In this document: in pieces, positions 8,940 to 17,280 of the stretch
Layout of the letters: every line of letters starts with the position of its first letter
Numbering within the stretch: position 1 is the first letter of the stretch
Origin: an uncultured Acidimicrobiales bacterium
Lineage (GTDB): Bacteria; Actinomycetota; Acidimicrobiia; Acidimicrobiales; Bin134
Reading direction: 5' to 3'
DNA length: 64,000 bases
Assembly: GCA_951813325.1 (NCBI GenBank)
Contig: OX638350.1
Coordinates: 763,316 to 827,315, forward strand
Notes under the pieces: generated by a model
What the model was told of the DNA's origin: nothing
Databases searched by the model: none
Seen by the model: only the letters and a program-made list of their open reading frames with translations
Made by a program: the position numbers and the translations under genes

Positions 8940-10205
8940 TCATGCTGGGGTCCAGAGGGCGTCGAGGGGCAGGAGGGTGAGGCGGTCGCCGAGGCTGATT
9001 CTGGTGGGTCCGGTGTGGAGGACGAAACCGTGGGCGAAGTCGCCGCCGAAGCGGTCGAGGCGGTCTCGGAGCCAGATGAGCCATCGGGTGGCATCGGGGC
9101 CGGGGGAGATCGCGGCCTTTACTTCGATGGCCACGATGCGCCCATCGGAGGCTTCCAGAATGAGGTCTATCTCCGCACCGCTTCGGTCTCGGTAGTAGTG
9201 GAGCCGAATTCCGCTGTCGTCCCACGTCAGCTGCTTTGCGATCTCGTTGGCTGCAAATGTCTCCACCAGCCCGCCGACCGACGTGTCTGCTGGCCGTCCC
9301 AGCGCAGCGGGGTCTTTGCCAGCGAGGGCGGCCGCAAGACCGCTGTCAGTGATGAAGAGCTTGGCGGCCTTGGCTGCTTTGGTCGAGAGGTTGCGCGACC
9401 ACATGGGCACTCTGTGGACCAAGAACACATTGTTCAGCCATGCCAGGTAGTTGGCCGTGGTTCGAGCGTCAAGGCCGACCCCACGGGCCAGTCGGGCCAC
9501 ATTCAAGTTCTGGCCTGACAGTGCCGCGGCAGTTTCCAGCAGCGGGAGGATTGCATCGGCACGGCGGATATCGCCCATCTCGACGATGTCGCGCTGGGCA
9601 ACGGTTTGCAGATAGTCCCGAAACCACCGGCGCTGCTGGGCCAGGGTGAAGCCGGCGGTGGCGGGGTAGCCCCCGGCGCAAACCAGTTCTAGATATTGGT
9701 TGCGCGTGCAGGTGCCCGGTGGTCCAGACCGAAGTGCCTCCGGAGTGTCGAACGCCTGGCGGATGAACGTCTCCGGGGGGTTAAGGGCCAGTTCGCCCTG
9801 GGAGAACGGCCATAGCTCGACGATGCCCATGCGACCCGCCAACGACTCCGACAGCGTGGGCACGGTCAAGAAGTTCGCCGACCCGGTGATGAGAAACCGG
9901 CCCGGTGTCGGGTCGAGGTCTGCCGCCAGCTTGATCGCAGTCACCAGTGGGTCCCCGGCCCGCTGTATCTCGTCGATGACTAGTGGCCCTGGCTGGGCGA
10001 TGAAACCCATGGGGTCGCTGCGGGCTGCGTTCAAAAGGGCGGGGTTGTCGAGGGTGGTGTAGGTCCCGCCGAAGCGATCGCAGACCAATCGGGCCAGGGT
10101 GGTCTTGCCCGCCTGCCGGGGGCCGTGTATCAACGCGACCCTGGCAGTCTCTAGCGTCTCAGTGACGAGGCCCAAGGCATGCCTTGGAATCAGAGGCAGT
10201 GGCAC
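8940..10205 (-). CDS. AAA ATPase with C-terminal DUF4143 domain
   Basis: About 421 aa from GTG 10205; an upstream TTG at 10235 is possible. Walker A is HGPRQAGKTTLA and Walker B is GPLVIDEIQ, followed by the sensor segment FLITGSANFL: the AAA_14 fold. The C-terminal half carries the DUF4143 nuclease-like core (ETFAANEIAKQL, RDRSGAEIDLILE, VAIEVKAA), where the E-I-D and E-V-K residues resemble a PD-(D/E)xK site. These ATPases are common in accessory regions and often sit near toxin-antitoxin genes, as here. Precise role unknown. Intact. Confidence 0.88.
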   Translation of the reverse strand: MPLPLIPRHALGLVTETLETARVALIHGPRQAGKTTLARLVCDRFGGTYTTLDNPALLNAARSDPMGFIAQPGPLVIDEIQRAGDPLVTAIKLAADLDPTPGRFLITGSANFLTVPTLSESLAGRMGIVELWPFSQGELALNPPETFIRQAFDTPEALRSGPPGTCTRNQYLELVCAGGYPATAGFTLAQQRRWFRDYLQTVAQRDIVEMGDIRRADAILPLLETAAALSGQNLNVARLARGVGLDARTTANYLAWLNNVFLVHRVPMWSRNLSTKAAKAAKLFITDSGLAAALAGKDPAALGRPADTSVGGLVETFAANEIAKQLTWDDSGIRLHYYRDRSGAEIDLILEASDGRIVAIEVKAAISPGPDATRWLIWLRDRLDRFGGDFAHGFVLHTGPTRISLGDRLTLLPLDALWTPA

Positions 10206-10215
10206 CGCATCTATG

Positions 10216-10434
10216 CTAATGCACTTTTTGTCCAAGCAGTAATGCTGTTTTCGCCTGCCACCTGATGCGTGTTTTGTCCCAGTGCCGTTGGGTTAGAATG
10301 AAGCCAACCCCGCCGGGGTGAGCAGCCGCAGACTCCAAGAGGCCGATTTCACGTATCGGCAATGGTGATCCAAAGTACTCCTCGGCGATGGCCAGCAGTT
10401 TCGTGAGGTTGAGGGGGCCGGGTGGGCTGGTCAT
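10216..10434 (-). pseudogene. Truncated Doc/Fic toxin
   Basis: Begins at ATG 10434, overlapping the antitoxin stop as ATGA. The first 30 or so residues (LTKLLAIAEEYFGSPLPIRE, then IGLLESAAAHP) match the N-terminus of Doc toxins. Homology then ends, and the frame runs through unrelated sequence to a stop at 10216 after only 72 residues, against about 125 for Doc. The Fic motif (HxFxDANKR) is missing, so it cannot AMPylate or phosphorylate. The break coincides with the 22-bp repeat at 10306-10327. Confidence 0.7.
10306..10327. repeat. 22-bp exact repeat, copy 2
   Basis: Identical to 6647-6668. It lies inside the truncated Doc gene, exactly where similarity to Doc toxins stops, suggesting a recombination junction. 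Confidence 0.8.
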
Positions 10435-10631
10435 TCTCCAAGGAGTCGCAGGGTCTCCGCGTGGTCGGCAACATTTTGACGAGCGGCCGCACGCCATTGC
10501 TCCAAGTCTTGCTGCTCGATGAAGGCTTCGATGGCCAGGTGAACCGTCTTGTCCACGGTGCACCCGGCTTGCTGGGCAGCGGACCGCAACGTCGCTTCAC
10601 AGTCAGGGCTGAGGTCTAGTTCCACGACCAT
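10431..10631 (-). CDS. Antitoxin of a Phd/Doc-like pair
   Basis: A 66-aa protein (start MVVELDLSPDCEATLRSAAQ) with the small beta-strand plus helix pattern of ribbon-helix-helix antitoxins, and an acidic C-terminus (QWRAAARQNVADHAETLRLL) that would bind toxin. It overlaps the Doc remnant by four bases, the usual antitoxin-first order. The antitoxin is intact while the toxin is truncated, a common end state of such modules. The exact antitoxin family is not certain. Confidence 0.7.
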   Translation of the reverse strand: MVVELDLSPDCEATLRSAAQQAGCTVDKTVHLAIEAFIEQQDLEQWRAAARQNVADHAETLRLLGE

Positions 10632-10716
10632 TCGACAACTCTACTGGTAGCCCCTTTGTTTCGGCAGGCCCATTTCGCCAGGGGAATTGTCACCGGGCGC
10701 GCCTACTGTGGGGGCC

Positions 10717-12429
10717 ATGTTTGATTTGGTGATTCGGGGCGGCGCGGTTGTGGATGGGACTGGGGCGGCTCCGGTGGTAGCTGATGTGGCGGTGGCTGGC
10801 GGGCGCATCGTCGAGATCGGGCAGGTGGTTGGTGAGGCGGCTCGGACGGTGGATGCCGATGGGCTGGCGGTGGCGCCGGGGTTCATCGACCCCCATACCC
10901 ACTATGACGCGCAACTGTTCTGGGACCCGGCGGCCACGCCGTCGCCGATGCACGGGGTGACCACTGTGCTGGGCGGCAACTGCGGCTTCTCGCTGGCACC
11001 GGTGAATCCCGACGACGCCCGGTACCTGCAAGAGATGATGGCCATGGTGGAGGGGATGCCCCTGCTGGCCCTGGAGCAGGGGCTGCCGTGGGATTGGGAG
11101 ACGTTCGGAGAGTTCCTGGACCGCCTGGACGGCCGCACCGCGGTCAACGCCGGGTTCCTGGTGGGCCACTCGGCCCTGCGCCGCTATGTGATGGGGACTG
11201 ACGCCGACCAGCCGGCCGATCCCGGCCAGCTCGACCAGATGGTGCAGACGCTCCACGAAGGACTGGCCGCCGGCGGCATGGGGCTCTCCACCTCCCTGGC
11301 CTACACCCATTGGGATGGTGACAACCAGCCGGTGCCCAGCCGGTTCTCCTCCGCCGAGGAAGTTCTGGCCCTGGCCGGGGCGGTGGCCGACCACCCCGGC
11401 ACCTGGCTGGAGTTCATCACCTCGGGCTGTTTGAGCACATTCAGCGACGAGGAGATCGACCTGATGAGCCAGATGTCGGCCCGGGCCCAGCGGCCGCTGA
11501 ACTGGAACGTGTTGACGGTCAGCGCCGACACCACAGACCGGACCAACCATCAGCTCGGGGCTTCGGACGCGGCCGCCGCGGTGGGCGGGCGCATCGTGGC
11601 CTTGTCGATGCCCACCATCGGCGGGCTCAAGCTGTGCTTCGACACCTACTGCCCGCTGTACAACATGCCCGGTTGGAAGGAGACCATGAACCTTCCCCGG
11701 GATGAGAAGAAGGCCGCGCTGGCCAGCCCGGAGACTCGCCGGTGGCTCAACGAGCAGGCCCAGTCGGGCAGCGGCGGCTTCTACCACATGGCCCAGTGGC
11801 AGAACATGGAGATCGGCACCACCCACGCCCCAGAGAACGAAGGGCTCACCGGGCGGCGAGTGGGCGACATTGCTGCTGAGCGGGGCCAGGACCCCTTCGA
11901 CACCCTCTGCGATATCGTGCTGGCCGACGACCTGCGCACCGACCTGTGGCCCATCAACGCCGACGACTCGGCCGAGAGTTGGGCCCATCGGACCGAGCAC
12001 TGGCGGGATCCCCGGGTGATCGTGGGAGGCTCCGATGCTGGCGCCCACCTCGACCGCATGTGCGGCACCCGCTATTTCACCATCATCCTGGGCGACATCG
12101 TGCGCAAGCGGGGGCTGTTGCCGCTGGAAGAGGCGGTGCGGTTGATGACCGACGTGCCTGCCCGGCTGTTCGGTCTGAAGGGCAGAGGACTGGTGGCCGA
12201 GGGCTGGCACGCAGATCTGGTGGTGTTCGATCCGGCCACGGTGGCCTCAGACCCCATAGAGGCCCGTGCCGATCTTCCCGGAGACTGTCTGCGCCTCTTT
12301 GCCGGCGCCCAAGGTATCCAGCGGGTGCTGGTAGGCGGATCCGAGATTGTGATCGACGGGCAGGTGACCGGAGCAACTCCGGGAACCGTCCTCCGCTCGG
12401 GCCGCGATACCGAGACCGTATTGCCTTAG
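10717..12429 (+). CDS. D-aminoacylase-like amidohydrolase (copy 2)
   Basis: A 570-aa paralogue of the gene at 3121. It shows the same motifs: LVIRGGAVVDGTG, GFIDPHTHYDAQ, GGNCGF, and GGSDAGAHLDRMCG before a C-terminal beta-domain ending GTVLRSGRDTETVLP, which is almost identical to copy 1. The ATG at 10717 is chosen over the upstream TTG at 10687 because it aligns with copy 1. Differences cluster around residues 240-330, so substrate range may differ. The accessory island lies exactly between the two copies, consistent with insertion into an old tandem pair. Confidence 0.87.
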   Translation: MFDLVIRGGAVVDGTGAAPVVADVAVAGGRIVEIGQVVGEAARTVDADGLAVAPGFIDPHTHYDAQLFWDPAATPSPMHGVTTVLGGNCGFSLAPVNPDDARYLQEMMAMVEGMPLLALEQGLPWDWETFGEFLDRLDGRTAVNAGFLVGHSALRRYVMGTDADQPADPGQLDQMVQTLHEGLAAGGMGLSTSLAYTHWDGDNQPVPSRFSSAEEVLALAGAVADHPGTWLEFITSGCLSTFSDEEIDLMSQMSARAQRPLNWNVLTVSADTTDRTNHQLGASDAAAAVGGRIVALSMPTIGGLKLCFDTYCPLYNMPGWKETMNLPRDEKKAALASPETRRWLNEQAQSGSGGFYHMAQWQNMEIGTTHAPENEGLTGRRVGDIAAERGQDPFDTLCDIVLADDLRTDLWPINADDSAESWAHRTEHWRDPRVIVGGSDAGAHLDRMCGTRYFTIILGDIVRKRGLLPLEEAVRLMTDVPARLFGLKGRGLVAEGWHADLVVFDPATVASDPIEARADLPGDCLRLFAGAQGIQRVLVGGSEIVIDGQVTGATPGTVLRSGRDTETVLP

Positions 12430-12494
12430 CGCCTAACAAGCGTCCCGCCCCCGGCCGCGCAGGGGTGGTCGCAGCCGGGGGCGGAGGCTTGGGG

Positions 12495-12710
12495 TCAGGC
12501 GGCGAAATGCTCGTCGCTGGTGCGGTAGTAGTCGGCCAGACCGGTCAGAGCGGGATGGCGCAGCTCTGATGGGCGAAATCGGACGGCCTCGCCGATGCGA
12601 TAAGCGGGCACGATGCCATCGTTGATGCCGCGCAACAGATCGGTTTGATCGATTCGGAGTATCTGGCATGCGACGGCTGGGCCGACGAGGTTTTCCACAT
12701 TTCTGGTCAT
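12495..12710 (-). CDS. Small helix-turn-helix (excisionase/MerR-like) protein
   Basis: A 71-aa protein beginning MTRNVENLVGPAVACQILRI. The segment VGPAVACQILRIDQTDLLRGINDGIVPAYRIGEAVRF has the layout of an excisionase-type HTH (helix, turn, recognition helix, then a V-P-A-Y-R-I wing). Such proteins act as recombination directionality factors or small regulators. No integrase is seen nearby. The upstream region contains inverted repeats that could be its operator (see 12711-13023). Confidence 0.6.
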   Translation of the reverse strand: MTRNVENLVGPAVACQILRIDQTDLLRGINDGIVPAYRIGEAVRFRPSELRHPALTGLADYYRTSDEHFAA

Positions 12711-13023
12711 TAGGTATCTCCCTTCTCTGATTCGTCTGAACCGCCGTACGCGGCCGCGACGAAAATGGAGCGGGTATTCTCGCGATTCAAGTTGTCAAAT
12801 AGTTCCCACCTAGATGGGTTCTCGGGTGGGAATTTGCCGTCTATCGTTTGCCGACGCACTCAACTCAGGCTGTGGATAACTCAAGTTGAGTCACTGACCT
12901 GGGGGTTTAGAGGCTAATCTTGAATGGGGATCAAGCGTCGGACGAGACAAGAACAAAATTTGAATTTTTATTGAAATTTCGCGAAATAGATAGATTTGGT
13001 ACAGCACGTGTCGCGCCTTGTGC
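12711..13023. promoter_or_regulatory. Low-GC intergenic region with inverted repeats and a DnaA-box match
   Basis: No credible gene. It contains TTCCCACC (12803-12810) pairing with GGTGGGAA (12825-12832). ACTCAACT (12858-12865) pairs with AGTTGAGT (12884-12891), and the latter is part of a perfect palindrome ACTCAAGTTGAGT (12879-12891). Between the arms lies TGTGGATAA (12871-12879), the complement of the classical DnaA box TTATCCACA. Bases about 12945-13000 are strikingly AT-rich for this window. Most likely the control region of the HTH gene; an origin function is only a possibility. Confidence 0.45.
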
Positions 13024-13917
13024 TCAAAATCGGGAGATCACCTCGTCGCCAAAGCGGTCTAGGGTGGCGTTGGCGGAAGCCAAATCCGGGTCGTGGGTGC
13101 TGTAGATCATGCGGGTTGCCCCTAACTCGGCCAGGAAGCGGGCATCGTCGAGGGTGGCCCCGAAGCCTTGGAGTTCACAGCCCCCAGAGCGGTTTGCTTC
13201 GACAGCCCAGCGCTGCACTTCAGCCCACATGTCGGGCCAGCGATCCCGGTTCTGGGAGGCCGAGAAGGCGGGCAGGAAAGCGTCGCCCCGCCGGCCGGCT
13301 CGACGCAGCGCCGGCGGGGAGTGTCCCCCCACGATGATGGGGATGCCGCCGGGCTGGCGGGGGTGGGCAGTGAGCTGGACGCGGTCGAAGGCAACGGTCG
13401 GCCCGGCGAAGCTGGCCACCGGGTTGGCCCACAGCTCCCGCATGACGTCGATGTACTCGTCGGTGCGGGCGCCCCGGTCGGCGAACGAGCAGCCCAGGGC
13501 GTCGAACTCGTCGGCCAGCCATCCTGCGCCGATCCCCAGCTCGGCCCGGCCTCCCGACAGGATGTCAATGGTGGCCAGCTGCTTGGCCAGCAGCATCGGG
13601 TGGCGCTGGGGCAACACCAAGACCGCGGTCCCGAACCGCAGCGAGTCGGTGACCCCGGCCAGATAGGCCATCAGCGCCAGCGGCTCAGGAAGCTGGATGT
13701 GCTCGTTGTCCCACGGGTAGGCACCCGATTCGGCGTAGGGGTAGGGCGACTGCTTGGCGGCGGGGAACACGATGTGATCGGCGAAGAACAGCGACTCGCA
13801 CCCCACCGCCTCGGCATGGCGGGCAAAGCCCGCCAAAAACTCTGGATCGGCGATCGGTGCCGCCGGCGGCCCCGACGCCCCAGTCGCGCTGCCGATGAGA
13901 TAGAGCCCGAACTTCAT
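13024..13917 (-). CDS. LLM-class (F420-dependent type) oxidoreductase
   Basis: A 297-aa luciferase-like TIM-barrel protein. It opens MKFGLYLIGS, with an early SLFFADHIVFP strand, RFGTAVLVLPQRHPMLLAKQ, and the GRAELGIGAGWLADEFDALG segment typical of actinobacterial F420-dependent LLM enzymes of the Rv2161c type. It probably transfers hydride with F420H2 or FMN; the substrate is not evident. It stands alone, divergent from the helicase at 13964 with 46 bp between. Normal length, no oddities. Confidence 0.88.
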   Translation of the reverse strand: MKFGLYLIGSATGASGPPAAPIADPEFLAGFARHAEAVGCESLFFADHIVFPAAKQSPYPYAESGAYPWDNEHIQLPEPLALMAYLAGVTDSLRFGTAVLVLPQRHPMLLAKQLATIDILSGGRAELGIGAGWLADEFDALGCSFADRGARTDEYIDVMRELWANPVASFAGPTVAFDRVQLTAHPRQPGGIPIIVGGHSPPALRRAGRRGDAFLPAFSASQNRDRWPDMWAEVQRWAVEANRSGGCELQGFGATLDDARFLAELGATRMIYSTHDPDLASANATLDRFGDEVISRF

Positions 13918-13963
13918 CCCCCGTAGCCTTTCACGCCTCGGGCACCCCTACCCTGGCATCGCC

Positions 13964-16066
13964 ATGTCTGCGCCTCCTGCCCTCGGAGACTTCATGCCCA
14001 ACTCGGGTGATCCCGATGAGCTGCTGGGCGCCTTCTGCGATTGGGCGGACGCGGCGGGCTTGGAGCTGTACCCCCATCAGGAAGATGCGGTGCTGCGGTT
14101 GTTGGCGGGCGAAAACGTGGTGCTGGCCACCCCCACCGGATCGGGCAAGTCGCTGGTGGCGTTGGCCGGGTCGTTCGCCGCGCTGGCCCAGGGGCGGCGG
14201 GCGGTGTACACCGCGCCGATCAAGGCACTGGTCAGCGAGAAGTTCTTCGAGCTGGTGGCCGCCTTCGGGGCCGAGCGGGTGGGGATGGTCACCGGCGATG
14301 CCACCGTGAACGGGAATGCGCCGGTGATCGCTTGCACCGCCGAGATCCTGGCTCAGCGGGCCCTGCGGTCGGGTCGCGACACTGACGCCGATCTAGTGGT
14401 GATGGACGAGTTCCACTACTACGGCGACCGGGACCGAGGCTGGGCCTGGCAGGTGCCGCTGTTGGAGTTGAGCCGACCTCAGTTCCTGCTGATGTCGGCC
14501 ACCCTGGGCGACACCACCGCTCTGCGCCGGGACCTCAGCCAGCGCAATGGTCGCACCACCTCGCTGGTGGCCTCGGCGCAGCGGCCGGTGCCGTTGGACG
14601 TTGAGTACCGGGAGTCGGCGCTGCACGTGTCCCTTGCCGAGTTGCTGGCTGCCGGCAAGGCGCCGGTTTACATCGTCCACTTCACCCAGCGGGAGGCCAC
14701 TGCCCAGGCCCAGAGCCTCACCAGCCTTGATGTGCTGGATCCCCACGCCAAAGCAGATGTGAAGGAGGCGATCGGCGGATTTCGCTTCGACACCCCGTTC
14801 GGCAAGGATTTGCGCCGCTTTGTGCTGGCCGGGGTAGGGGTGCACCACGCCGGGCTCTTGCCCAAATACCGGCTGCTGGTGGAGAAGCTGGCCCAGCAGG
14901 GACATCTGAAGCTGATCTGCGGGACTGACACGTTGGGTGTGGGGGTGAACGTGCCCATTCGCACCGTGCTGTTCACCCGCCTGTACAAATACGACGGCCG
15001 CCGCACCCGAGTCCTGTCGGTGCGGGACTTCCAACAGATCGCGGGGCGGGCCGGGCGACGGGGGTTCGACGAGGAGGGCAGCGTGTGGGTGCAGGCCCCC
15101 GAGCACGTGATCGAGAACCGCCGGGTCGAGGCCAAAGCCGCCTCCGATCCGACCAAGCGACGAAAGCTGAAGAAGAAGCCGCCTGAGCGCAACTACGCCC
15201 ACTATGACGGCGACACCTTGAACCGTCTGTGGCACGGCCAACCCGAGACGCTGGAGTCGAGCTTCGCGGTAACCCACTCCATGATGCTCAACGTGCTCGA
15301 CCGCCCCGGCGACGGGTGTGCGGCCATCAAGCGCCTGTTGACCGACAACCACGAGCCCCGATCCCGCCAGCGAACCCACATCCGCCGGGCGGTGGGGGTG
15401 TTCCGTTCGCTGATCGACGCCGAGATCGTGGAGGTGCTGGATGCGCCCGATGGGCAGGGGCGCCCGGTGCGGGTGAACCTCGATCTGCAAGACGAGTTCC
15501 GGCTCAACCAGCCGCTCGGGCTGTTCGCGGTGGAGGCGCTGGACGCGCTGGATAGGGACGCCCCCGACTACCACTTCCAGGCGCTAAGCGTGGTGGAGTC
15601 GGTGCTGGAGGACCCCTCGGTGGTGCTGCTGGCCCAGCGGGACAAGGCCCGCGACGACCTCATGGCCCAGTTGAAGGCCGAGCGGGTGCCCTACGAGGAG
15701 CGCTTGGAGCGGCTGTCAGAGGTCACCTGGCCCCGCCCCGAGGCCGAGTTCATCGAGCCGGCGTTCGCGGTGTTCGCCCGCCATCACCCCTGGGTGGGCC
15801 ACGACCGCCCCAGCCCCAAATCGGTGGCCCGCGACCTCCTCGAACACGGCGACACCTTCAACCAGTACGTGGGCCGCTACGCCATCAAGCGCTCCGAGGG
15901 AGTGCTGCTGCGCTACCTGTCCGACTGCTACAAAGCCCTGATCCAAACCATCCCCGCCGCGGCGGTCAACGACGCCCTCGCCACCCTCACAGCCGACCTC
16001 CGCACCCTCCTCCGCACCACCGACTCCAGCCTGCTTGACGAATGGGAGAGCCTGCGCGAGGGATGA
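13964..16066 (+). CDS. DEAD/DEAH-box RNA helicase with DUF3516-like C-terminus
   Basis: A 700-aa superfamily 2 helicase of the Ski2-like/HelY kind. Motif I is ATPTGSGKSLVALAG (about residues 54-68), motif II is VMDEFHYYGDRDRGWAW, motif III is LMSATLG, and motif VI is QQIAGRAGRRGFDEEG. The KRRKLKKKPPERN linker and the long C-terminal helical region match actinobacterial helicases with DUF3516. It should unwind RNA using ATP in the cytoplasm, perhaps in RNA turnover. The 55-aa zinc-ribbon gene follows 31 bp later. Confidence 0.9.
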   Translation: MSAPPALGDFMPNSGDPDELLGAFCDWADAAGLELYPHQEDAVLRLLAGENVVLATPTGSGKSLVALAGSFAALAQGRRAVYTAPIKALVSEKFFELVAAFGAERVGMVTGDATVNGNAPVIACTAEILAQRALRSGRDTDADLVVMDEFHYYGDRDRGWAWQVPLLELSRPQFLLMSATLGDTTALRRDLSQRNGRTTSLVASAQRPVPLDVEYRESALHVSLAELLAAGKAPVYIVHFTQREATAQAQSLTSLDVLDPHAKADVKEAIGGFRFDTPFGKDLRRFVLAGVGVHHAGLLPKYRLLVEKLAQQGHLKLICGTDTLGVGVNVPIRTVLFTRLYKYDGRRTRVLSVRDFQQIAGRAGRRGFDEEGSVWVQAPEHVIENRRVEAKAASDPTKRRKLKKKPPERNYAHYDGDTLNRLWHGQPETLESSFAVTHSMMLNVLDRPGDGCAAIKRLLTDNHEPRSRQRTHIRRAVGVFRSLIDAEIVEVLDAPDGQGRPVRVNLDLQDEFRLNQPLGLFAVEALDALDRDAPDYHFQALSVVESVLEDPSVVLLAQRDKARDDLMAQLKAERVPYEERLERLSEVTWPRPEAEFIEPAFAVFARHHPWVGHDRPSPKSVARDLLEHGDTFNQYVGRYAIKRSEGVLLRYLSDCYKALIQTIPAAAVNDALATLTADLRTLLRTTDSSLLDEWESLREG

Positions 16067-16097
16067 GCTGGCATGACGAGGTGGCACACTGGAGACG

Positions 16098-16265
16098 GTG
16101 ATCGCTGATCGGATCGTGTGCGTGGACTGCGGGGGGTGGTGCCATCGGATCACGTACTGGCCTGAGGATGATCCGCCTGTGCCGGGCGACACGGTGGCCT
16201 ATCGGTGCGCGGACTGCGCCGACCGCTGGGACATGGTGCTGGACCACGAAGATTTCGACAACTGA
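16098..16265 (+). CDS. 55-aa zinc-ribbon protein
   Basis: Begins at GTG 16098, six bases after a GGAGA ribosome site, and ends at TGA 16263-16265. The protein starts MIADRIVCVDCGGWCHR and has two cysteine pairs, CVDC and CADC, about 36 residues apart, the layout of a zinc ribbon. An acidic tail (MVLDHEDFDN) follows. It lies downstream of the helicase on the same strand and may be co-transcribed. Function unknown; too small for a confident family call. Confidence 0.6.
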   Translation: MIADRIVCVDCGGWCHRITYWPEDDPPVPGDTVAYRCADCADRWDMVLDHEDFDN

Positions 16266-16271
16266 TCGAAA

Positions 16272-17222
16272 TCAGGGCAGCAGCGAGGCGACCCAGGTGT
16301 CGATGCGAGCGGCGTGGGCTTTGGACATGGGGGAGGGCAGGGCCATGAAGCCGTGGGGTGATTCGGGGTAGACGGCCAATTCCACGGGTGACTCGGCCGC
16401 CGCCATTCGAACGGCCAAAAACAGCGAATCGTCGGCGAGGTGGTCCAAGGTGCCCACCGACACCAGGCAGGGGGGAAGCCCAGATAGATCGGCGAAGAGG
16501 GGTGACACGTCGGGGTCGCGCTTTTCGGCTTCGGACATGTCGGGAATGAACGCCTCGAGCATCATCTGCATCGCCTCGGGGCTCAACACGTCGGGCCGGC
16601 CGCCGTTGCCGAAGATAGACGGGGTGCCCCGCAGGTCGTACCAGCCGAACACCAGGTTGGCCCCAAGCACCCGGTCGATGGCGCTGAGCCGATCTCGCAC
16701 CCGAAGCAGCGTGCAGGCGGCCAGATGCCCGCCGGCCGACTCGCCCCCGATGAACATCTTGTCGGTTCCCCAGCGCTCGGGGCCGTGCTCCAGCATCCAG
16801 GCCGCGGCCGCCTCGCAGTCGTCGGGACCGGCCGGGTAGGGATCTTCGGGGGCCAGCCGGTAGTCCACCGACATGACGGCCAGCCCGTGGCGCTTGGCCA
16901 TGTGCTCGTTGGCGAGGTCGGACATCTGGGGTCGGCCCATGATCCAGCCTCCCCCGTGGATGTGCAGGAACATGGCACGGGGCTCGTCGGGCACGAACAA
17001 CCGCACCGGGATCTCGCCAGCCGGTCCCGGAATGGTGGCTTCGACGGCCATCGGCGACGGCTCGGGCTCAAACTGGATCAAGTACTGCCGCTGGGCCTCC
17101 GCTCGTGTCACCGGATCATCAATCTGTTGCTGGGAGGACCCTCCGTCGGCGTAGGGGAGGTGGTCCAGCATGGCCTTGGCCTCGGCGCGGTATCCATCGA
17201 TCGTGTCATCCCAGAGCCTCAT
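16272..17222 (-). CDS. Alpha/beta hydrolase (HSL-type esterase)
   Basis: About 316 aa from ATG 17222, which has a GGGAGAAG ribosome site; a GTG 33 bases upstream is less likely. The oxyanion motif HGGGWIMG and nucleophile elbow GGESAGGHLAA define the hormone-sensitive-lipase family. The later Asp (VSVGTLDHLADDS) and His (YPESPHGFM) complete the triad. It hydrolyses carboxyl esters, probably of small or medium acyl chains. It is divergent from the thioesterase at 17281, with 58 bp between the starts. Confidence 0.9.
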   Translation of the reverse strand: MRLWDDTIDGYRAEAKAMLDHLPYADGGSSQQQIDDPVTRAEAQRQYLIQFEPEPSPMAVEATIPGPAGEIPVRLFVPDEPRAMFLHIHGGGWIMGRPQMSDLANEHMAKRHGLAVMSVDYRLAPEDPYPAGPDDCEAAAAWMLEHGPERWGTDKMFIGGESAGGHLAACTLLRVRDRLSAIDRVLGANLVFGWYDLRGTPSIFGNGGRPDVLSPEAMQMMLEAFIPDMSEAEKRDPDVSPLFADLSGLPPCLVSVGTLDHLADDSLFLAVRMAAAESPVELAVYPESPHGFMALPSPMSKAHAARIDTWVASLLP

Positions 17223-17280
17223 CGGCTTCTCCCGTCTCGTCTCGTGCCCGTGCACGAAGTGGGACTACCTTGCTGCTTTC

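Noticed and set aside
10690..12210. A 506-aa open frame on the minus strand
   Set aside because: It mirrors the deacylase gene on the other strand, is His/Gly/Pro-rich with no motifs, and has no family pattern; a shadow of a high-GC gene.
12871..12879. A replication origin
   Set aside because: Only one DnaA-box match was seen, with no dnaA, repA, parAB or iteron cluster; kept only as a low-interest observation.
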